This document shows positions 58,148-64,000 of a stretch of DNA of 64,000 nt, one piece after another; within the stretch, counting starts at the first letter, position 1; each line of letters opens with the position of its first letter. The stretch covers positions 3,596,001 through 3,660,000 of the forward strand of contig JAVLRN010000004.1 of assembly GCA_032821775.1 (NCBI GenBank), in the 5' to 3' direction. The translations under genes and the position numbers were made by a program. This stretch comes from Sanguinoderma infundibulare (lineage: Eukaryota > Basidiomycota > Agaricomycetes > Polyporales > Polyporaceae). The notes below the pieces were generated by a model that worked only from the letters and a program-made list of their open reading frames with translations, was not told the origin of the DNA and did no database searches.

Positions 58148-58980
58148 CTCGAATGGCGTCCGAGGTGTATGGAGGAGATGAGGAGGGCCGCGGGAATCGG
58201 TTGGAGGAATGAGCGTGTCTGTTATAGCAAGGCGTCATCAGGGAGCGGCGTAGATAGCGTTCTCCATGTCACGAGACGAAGCTCCAGTCTATACCAGGTT
58301 GTGCACGACATTGCTCATTCGGCTCGCGGTATGCGCGCCTTATCGTCTCGTGAGGCGGCACGAGACGTATTCCGCGCCGAGTGGCACCAACTAGTGAGTA
58401 TAGATGGTTTTGACAGCGACAAGTTTGCAAGTCGTCGATATCAGTGCGGACATGGCGATTGCGTTCCTATTCGCAAACGTGGCACGGCATGACCCGCATG
58501 CATATATGAGTAAGGTAGGTCCTCAACTACGAAGCGGCGGAGATGCAGACATACCTTACTATGTAATCAGTCACTGCAGCGGAACAGGTACAGGACAATC
58601 TCGACTCTGTCGCGACAAGGCCTTCCTGCGGGACCAAGCTTCCTCACGGTCATTTTTCGGCTGTTGATTGAATTTGAAGAGCCATAGAGTAGCATGCAAC
58701 CCTAAATCATCATGTAAAATGAGCGAAAATGCCTATATGTGGTTGAAAGGAACTCACGCGTAGTAACTTGCAAAGCCCAACTTGCCCGGCCTTAGTAACT
58801 TACCGCGGCCTATGGGACTTCAGAAAGGCGACGCTGCCTTGGGGAAGTACGCGGTGAGGGTGCTCGAGAGAGCGTAGAGCCCCCTGAATCACGGGTCTCA
58901 CACTCCTCTCCTCTCTCCTACTATCTTCGCTATAAAGCCACGGCTAGAAATCGTGTCATCTTCTCCCCAACCACACAACC
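58148..58980. promoter_or_regulatory. T4 promoter remnant and promoter of the HNH-like gene
   Basis: 58148-58460 matches the transporter upstream regions in reverse. TATAAAGCC at about 58931-58939, 42-50 bp before ATG 58981, is the likely TATA box of the plus-strand gene. Confidence 0.5.
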
Positions 58981-59955
58981 ATGCACCTTCGTCCCGAGCT
59001 CCAGCGATACAACCCCGCCAACAGGTCCCGCGGACAGGTGGAGATCTACCACCCTGGACGTGACAACCGCCTGGTCACGCTCGCCACCTTCCATGACCCC
59101 GACCCCGACACACCGACCACCCCACGCTACGAGACTGCAAGCGCCCCTGTCGCCCTCGCTGCCTGTCGGGTGAAAACCAACCACGCCGCGAAGGACGCCC
59201 AGTGGCGAGACTACCTCTCGCCTGACCGCGCTGGGGACGTCCATCTGCCGCTGACGGACAACGCCGTCCTCGAGGCTGGAGGCAAGTATTACTACCACCT
59301 CGCCCCCGGCGCCGACGTCGACTACGAGGTCGTCACGAAGTTCGACGACTTTGTCTTTCCCGACGCTCTCCCCCCCCCGGCTGGTATCCGTCGAGCGCAA
59401 GGACTGCGGACGTCGTGCATGAGCTGCAATACACGTACGGCCATTTGCACGATGTCTCGCCCGAGGAGTCGAGACCGTACGTGGTGGCGGCGGACGGCCT
59501 GCTCTGTCTTGTAAGCAAGTCCCAGCTCGGTGCGTTCTAGACCTTCCTGCGGCGCGTCGAGCCCAATGAATCCTGCGGGGACCTTACGAACGCTTCCCTT
59601 CTCCTTCGCAGGCCTGGATGGCGTGTACTTGGCCCCAGAAGACCACGTCGGCTGGTTCGACAAGAACAAGATGGCGCGGTTCAACCTCGGCTTGCGACAC
59701 ACCGCGACGAGCGTCCGCAACCTCGCGAACGGCATCGCGCTCTCCCCCGGCCTCCGCTACGTTTTCGAGTTGGGCGGGTTCGTCATCGTTCCCGTGCGGG
59801 GTGGCGAGTTCGTGGCGTACTTCCTCCGCCCCGGATTAGACGAGTTCGCCGCGCCGTTCCACTGCCGGCGCGTCAGCGTCCCGCCGCGCGTCTCGGACGA
59901 GTTCCTGTATGCGCGCTTCGCATATGCCGTCATCGACCTGTTGCCGCTCTACTGA
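58981..59955 (+). pseudogene. HNH-nuclease-like protein gene with a homopolymer frameshift
   Basis: Exon 1 starts at ATG 58981 (MHLRPELQRYNPANRSRGQV). Its frame changes at a run of nine C at about 59370-59378. After the run the better frame reads VVHELQYTYGHLHDVSPEES and ends at a GTGCGT donor (59530). Exon 2 (59612-59955) reads LDGVYLAPEDHVGWFDKNK, then LANGIALSPGLRYVFELGGF and RVSDEFLYARFAYAVIDLL. The pattern of an NGI-x-L segment, an F-V-I-V-P strand and an EFLYARFA end resembles C-terminal parts of basidiomycete HNH-type proteins, but the His/Asn catalytic residues are not evident. One base missing from the C run would explain the break, so either a sequencing error or a recent mutation is possible. 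Confidence 0.5.
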
Positions 59956-61214
59956 GCGCATATGGCCTAAGGATCTGGCATCCATGCTAGTCGTCGATGA
60001 CGTCCTTCCCTGCGTATATTCAACTAAGCCCGAGAACAAATTTGAGATTGATTTGTGCGTGTATGACATACCTCCGCGCATATTTTTGGCACTGATTCAG
60101 CGCGGCCGTCCGTCTATCCACAGGAACATCCGATTTGCGCTTTATCTTCGCAGGGGCGGCCGAAGAGAACCGAGCGGAATATTGTAGTATGATCATTCAT
60201 GCTGCAGGCGAGTACTTGATGACGCGACTATCCATGTTGAATTCCTGGACGCCGAGAGCGCCTGAGTGACTGGGTGAAAACGGGCCGAGCGAGTGAATGG
60301 GCTTCGAAGTTGCCTTGGCTATCACGACGTAGCATTAAAATAATAGCAACCACTTAGAGGAGTTAAGAAGACGTACCCAAGACGAATCCGACGCTGAGCG
60401 TCACGCCACACTGCGCCTTGACACCGAGCGGCGTGCGGGCGGAGGGCGCGTAGATGCTACGCACAACTTCGGGCTTGGCAACAGCCACGCCCTCCTGTGC
60501 ACTAGGGGAAAGGTCTTGCCGTCGAGCCTTCATCCAGTCCAATCGTGCGCGCCATATCGCCACTCGGCCTTGGCAGGCAGTAGTGGGGTGCGACACCTTC
60601 AAAACACTTTACTGTACTCCTGCGACACCGCTGGAGACCAGAAAACGTCGCGACTGTCGCAGACGATCCAGAGCTCGGCGAATCGGTGCGAAAGTAATGA
60701 TCAAATACGGTGCAGAGCGGTCGAAGGCCGGAGGTGGCCGCTCTATCGAAGGGTAGCGGGCGAGGCATCCCTCTCTGCGCCGATCCGACCATGCTTGCAG
60801 CATATCAGTGGATTTGCCAGGAAATCCGCTAGGACAGCAGGTCCGCCAGAGCACAACGATCGGACACAAAAATTCGCCGTCAAGGCAGGGAGTAAAAAGC
60901 AGGGCTTCTCGCCCACCTGGACGAGGATTGAAACAGAGAGAAGGACAGGTGATCGCACCGAGGACGGTTTGTACATTCGCACTGCATCTGCAATTCTCAG
61001 TCCGTGACAGCGCAAGAGGAAGACACTAACTAGGAGATAGCCCATAGTCCCAAGATAAAATAGATCTAGTATGCCGCACGCACCTCGGCCGTCTGCCGAC
61101 GGGTCCGTGTCCAGCCCTTTCACGCTCCCCTATCGCGTGCCGCGCGCGCGCACAACCTCGCCGCACAACCTAACCCTCCTCTCCCTCCCAAACCCCGAGC
61201 CTCGAACACGAACC
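59956..61214. other. No gene recognised with confidence
   Basis: 3' flank of the HNH-like gene and a region of short frames. A minus-strand exon-like frame at about 60376-60533, ending at a GTACGT donor, is noted but has no convincing partner exon. Confidence 0.4.
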
Positions 61215-62025
61215 TTAGAGCACCGCAATCGCGCCGCCCAAGACGCACGCCGCCAGCACGCCGGCAAGCGCACCGAGCTGGGTCCGTGCACCCTCGACGG
61301 CGTGCCAACCTGGGGCTGCGACCCCGTTGGCAGCGGCAGGGAAGGTGGTCGCAAAGCCGACGGTGGGGTTTGGCCCGCCGGAGATGGTGACGGTCGCGGC
61401 GCTGGCGGCGGGCGTAGGCACGGAGCCGTTACCGGTGTCGGCGATTGCGAAACGCTGGGAGGCGGCGTACATGACGCCGTGTGTGGAGTTGATGAAGAGG
61501 AGGTAGTAGTCGTCTCCCGCGGGGATGTCTTGCAGGAAGATGTTGAGCGCCCCGGTCGAGGTCGATGCGGGGACTGTGTAGCGGCGCAAAAGTGATGCCG
61601 GGGAAAGGGGGGGAGTGAAAATCGAGAGCGGGGATGAAACGGATGGATGATGTGGGTGAGGAGAAGAAGCGAGGAGGAGACGGGGATAACATACCGTCTC
61701 GTGCAACGAAAATGATACCGTCCTGGTTCATGCGCGCGAGTTCGACGTCCACACTCGTGACGCCATCAAGGAGGCCCTTCGTCCATGATATGGGGTTGAT
61801 GGCATTATTTGACCATTGAACGCCGTTGGTAGGAGTGTTGATTACAAAGTACGCTGTACGCCAGCCCGTCAGTCAGTCTGTCCATACACACCCTCCCGGA
61901 ACGCACACGCCACCATGGGAGGTATACAATTCCGGTGACTCACAATTGGCAAGCGTCGTTGGAAGGAGGTACCACGCGAAGAAGAGCGCGAGGAGACTGC
62001 TCGGGATGCATGATAACATGTGCAT
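61215..62025 (-). CDS. Kre9/Knh1-like GPI-anchored cell-wall protein
   Basis: Exons 62025-61944, 61853-61695 and 61573-61215 (introns of 90 and 121 nt, GT-AG) give 199 residues. The N-terminus is a signal peptide (MHMLSCIPSSLLALFFAWYL then LPTTLA). The mature part matches the Kre9/Knh1-like N-terminal domain: INTPTNGVQWSNNAINPISW, SVDVELARMNQDG and DDYYLLFINSTHGVMYAASQ then RFAI. A Thr/Ala-rich segment and a hydrophobic C-terminus (LGALAGVLAACVLGGAIAVL) indicate a GPI anchor. Family members are linked to beta-glucan assembly in the wall. The open frame crosses no stop in any exon and all phases agree. Confidence 0.85.
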
Positions 62026-62712
62026 GCTGATTAAGAGTCTGAGGGCGTGAATACAGCGTAGAGTCGGAAACTGTCGTGTGCGAGGAGTGCGCTGGACGTA
62101 GAGAGGGGTGAGATGAGTGCGGCAGGAGTAACGAGCGGAAAGGGGAGACCTGGAGGAGCCTGGAGGATGTGGGCGCGAAGGCAGGATGAGCAGGCAGTCA
62201 CTAGCCGCTCTCCTCCCCAGCCACCCGAGCTTTGGTCTTATTTGGCTCCCGTGGCGCTCGCTGCTACAGCACTGCCCCTGTCTTTACCAGTACGAACGTC
62301 CGCGTCAACCCTAGTACCGTCGTCTCTTGTTCGGTAACTTCCACTCGCCAGCCCTCGAGATAGTAATACACGGTCGTGAGACTACATCGTTCAGAATCAA
62401 ATTGGTCCTCGGGTTGGCCAAATAGAGCATCCCCAATGTAGGACAATTCCCCAATGTAGGACAAGCCCGCGACATATATGCCGTCATTCTCGCGACAAGC
62501 TAGCGCGAGCGCACACATCGACTCGACAGGCTCTCGACAGGCTTCCCCCGCTATTTCGACAGATATCAGCTATCGACGATTCCGACAGCTACCCACGTTC
62601 TCGACGAGGAGACAAAGTCGTTCCCATCTCCTTCGACAATATCCATTGAGAAAAATGCGGGCCAAGTACTAGACAAAGGAGCACAAAATTGCGGGAACGA
62701 CTTTGCGAACGT
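62026..62712. other. No gene recognised
   Basis: 5' flank of the Kre9-like gene and 3' flank of Tdp1. A short direct repeat (CCCCAATGTAGGACAA) occurs twice at about 62432-62464. Confidence 0.5.
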
Positions 62713-64000
62713 CTAAGAGTCTTCCACGAAAGCCGGCGATTCCGATTGGATCTGTGCAGCCAACGCCAGGCTTACGGTCAATATTCTCATTTTCAACTAA
62801 GCACACGGTGCGTATGGGACGTACCCAAGGCTCGTCGCGCCCAATGACGTACTTCTGCGGCGGGCGTTCCCAACAAGCCAGGTTCTCGATTTCCTCTTCA
62901 CTGTGGAGCGGGATGAGGATTCCGAGCTCGTAGTTCGTGATCTTCACGCGTCGACGATGAGACAAAAAGCAGTCTTTGAGAGGGAGAGGGCGACTTACAT
63001 TCAGTGTCGGGTTAAACGGAGACCCCGACAGCGTTCCCCATGCGGACGGCGTGAAGTTGTGCGAGCCGACGTACACCCACCCGGCGAGCCGTTTCCCAGT
63101 AACCCCCGCATCGCCATCATTCTCCGCCTCGTCCTCGCTATCTGTCAGCGTCTGCTGCATCCCTGACGAACCGTTCCGCTTGTCACGGAACGTCCCAAGG
63201 ACCATCTGCCAGGCCGTCAGCCCTGACTGTCGCAAAGAAGACAGACGTCACGACGTGTCCCAAGCCTTACCTTTGAATGCATGAGCACGCGCCCCCGCTT
63301 GCTCCTCGTCTGGTGGAACAGCTCCCGCGGGAAGTTCTTCCCCTCCCACTGCTTCCTCCTGCAGAACATCGTCCCCCCGCCCTGCTCCCCAAGCACGCTC
63401 TCCCGCACGTACTGCGCCGTTGGGTACAAGATCTTGATCGGCGGCAGCGGCAACTTCGCCCGTCGTGACTTCGGCCCGTCCAGCCAACTCTGCGCCGACT
63501 CCCCGCGCGCCGAGCAGTAGAACTCGTTCAACCATGCCGTGCTGTACGTCCCGATGGACGACCCCTGGCACTCGAGCACCAGCTCCTTGTCCTTTGGGGT
63601 GTCTGCGCCGATGTCTTTGAGGGCCTTCATGAGGCATGTGTGGCCGGTAAGGATGACCTTTGTCCAGCCTTCGTGCTTGCCGGCGATAGACGGGATGAGA
63701 GCTGCTTTGACGCGGGAAAAGTCCCACTGTGTGCGGAGGTCTTCGAGGCGCTGGAGCGGGAGGTTCGGGTGCTGGGCGTCGATGATGAGCGGAGGGATTA
63801 TGACGCTGCAAAGGGGCAGGAGACGCACCTCGGTCTTGAGCATATTGACGAGCGCGGGTGCTACGTTCACTCCATGGAGCACGCGGACCATGGCGGAGGC
63901 GAAGTCTTCAACCTTGGGGTCCGCTGGAACGGGCGACTGACATTTCTGTATGTCTTGTACCCAGACCGTCTTCACGGTACAAGCACCGTCAAAATCTGGC
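62713..64000 (-). CDS. TDP1: tyrosyl-DNA phosphodiesterase 1, C-terminal part (partial at window edge)
   Basis: A DNA-repair enzyme that removes tyrosyl-linked topoisomerase I remnants from DNA 3' ends, acting in the nucleus. Exons in the window: an upstream exon ending at 63829, then 63771-63271, 63205-62999, 62941-62825 and 62751-62713. Signatures are SIAGKHEGW, LECQGSSIGTYSTAWLNEF, GGGTMFCRRKQWEGKNFPR, the second catalytic HKD half-motif (MHSK, with the Lys at the exon end) and the following YVGSHNFTPSAWG. The first HxK motif lies beyond the window edge. The protein ends EPWIQSESPAFVEDS at TAG 62713. An acidic insert (TDSEDEAEND) lies between the HKD Lys and the GSHNF motif. All introns are GT-AG and phase 0. 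Confidence 0.9.

Noticed and set aside
60376..60533. Short minus-strand exon-like frame (MKARRQDLSPSAQEG...) ending at a GTACGT donor
   Set aside because: No convincing partner exon. The best junction gives only a few residues before a stop and there is no family resemblance.
61071..61595. Plus-strand 174-residue frame
   Set aside because: It is antisense to the well-supported Kre9/Knh1-like gene and has no domain.
63277..63940. Plus-strand frames across the right end
   Set aside because: Antisense to Tdp1 exons, whose motifs are unambiguous.

Overview
The window is nuclear DNA of a filamentous basidiomycete, most likely an agaricomycete. The evidence is many 47-80 nt GT-AG introns with CTNAY-like branch points, F-box and Pro/Ser-rich gene families, a Ty3/gypsy element, a Kre9/Knh1-like wall protein and a 20-exon importin. 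It is a mixture of well-kept single-copy genes (flavin monooxygenase, importin-13-like karyopherin, Kre9-like protein, Tdp1) and a large, repeatedly duplicated accessory region. Exon structures were worked out by eye from splice signals, reading-frame phase and comparison between paralogues inside the window. No database search was possible.

Layout. 1-125: 3' end of an unknown gene. 694-5815: 5'-truncated gypsy element with a decayed pol and a 3' LTR, abutting an unknown minus-strand gene (5860-6630). 7.9-8.5 kb: a 244-bp foldback and a palindromic tandem repeat. 8.9-10.2 kb: copy A of a single-pass membrane protein family (called SPM here). 10.6-14.3 kb: two tandem F-box genes. 14.6-17.4 kb: a collapsed copy of an SPM + transporter module. 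17.7-18.9 kb: a long inverted repeat ending in tRNA-Asp-like sequence. 19.5-20.3 kb: WD40 relic. 21.8-23.4 kb: secreted Pro-rich protein. 24.4-26.2 kb: flavin monooxygenase. 26.5-37.5 kb: SPM copy B, two intact Dal5-type MFS transporters (T1, T2), and a 321-bp element. 38.1-40.3 kb: Ser/Thr-rich membrane protein. 40.4-45.3 kb: importin. 46.5-58.5 kb: the same module again on the minus strand, twice (T3 intact, T4 broken, SPM copy C intact, SPM fragment D, gene U and its relic). 59-64 kb: a frameshifted HNH-like gene, Kre9/Knh1-like gene and the 3' part of Tdp1.

The main discovery candidate is the recurring module. A 14-exon Dal5/allantoate-permease-type transporter is present five times (three intact: T1, T2, T3; two broken: T0, T4). 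The SPM family, which I do not recognise, is present five times (two intact: B, C; one frameshifted; two fragments). A small protein U sits tail-to-tail with the transporter 3' ends (one intact, two relics). Transporter copies keep a conserved upstream region of about 350 bp and the SPM copies keep a shared TGACATGGCTGACA-like upstream motif, so the promoters were duplicated with the genes. Whether the three proteins act together is inference from co-duplication only.

Other points of interest are two inverted 321-bp copies of a GTTAAGC-rich element, a conserved 9-nt microexon in every transporter copy, and a flavin monooxygenase whose normally conserved GD aspartate is arginine.
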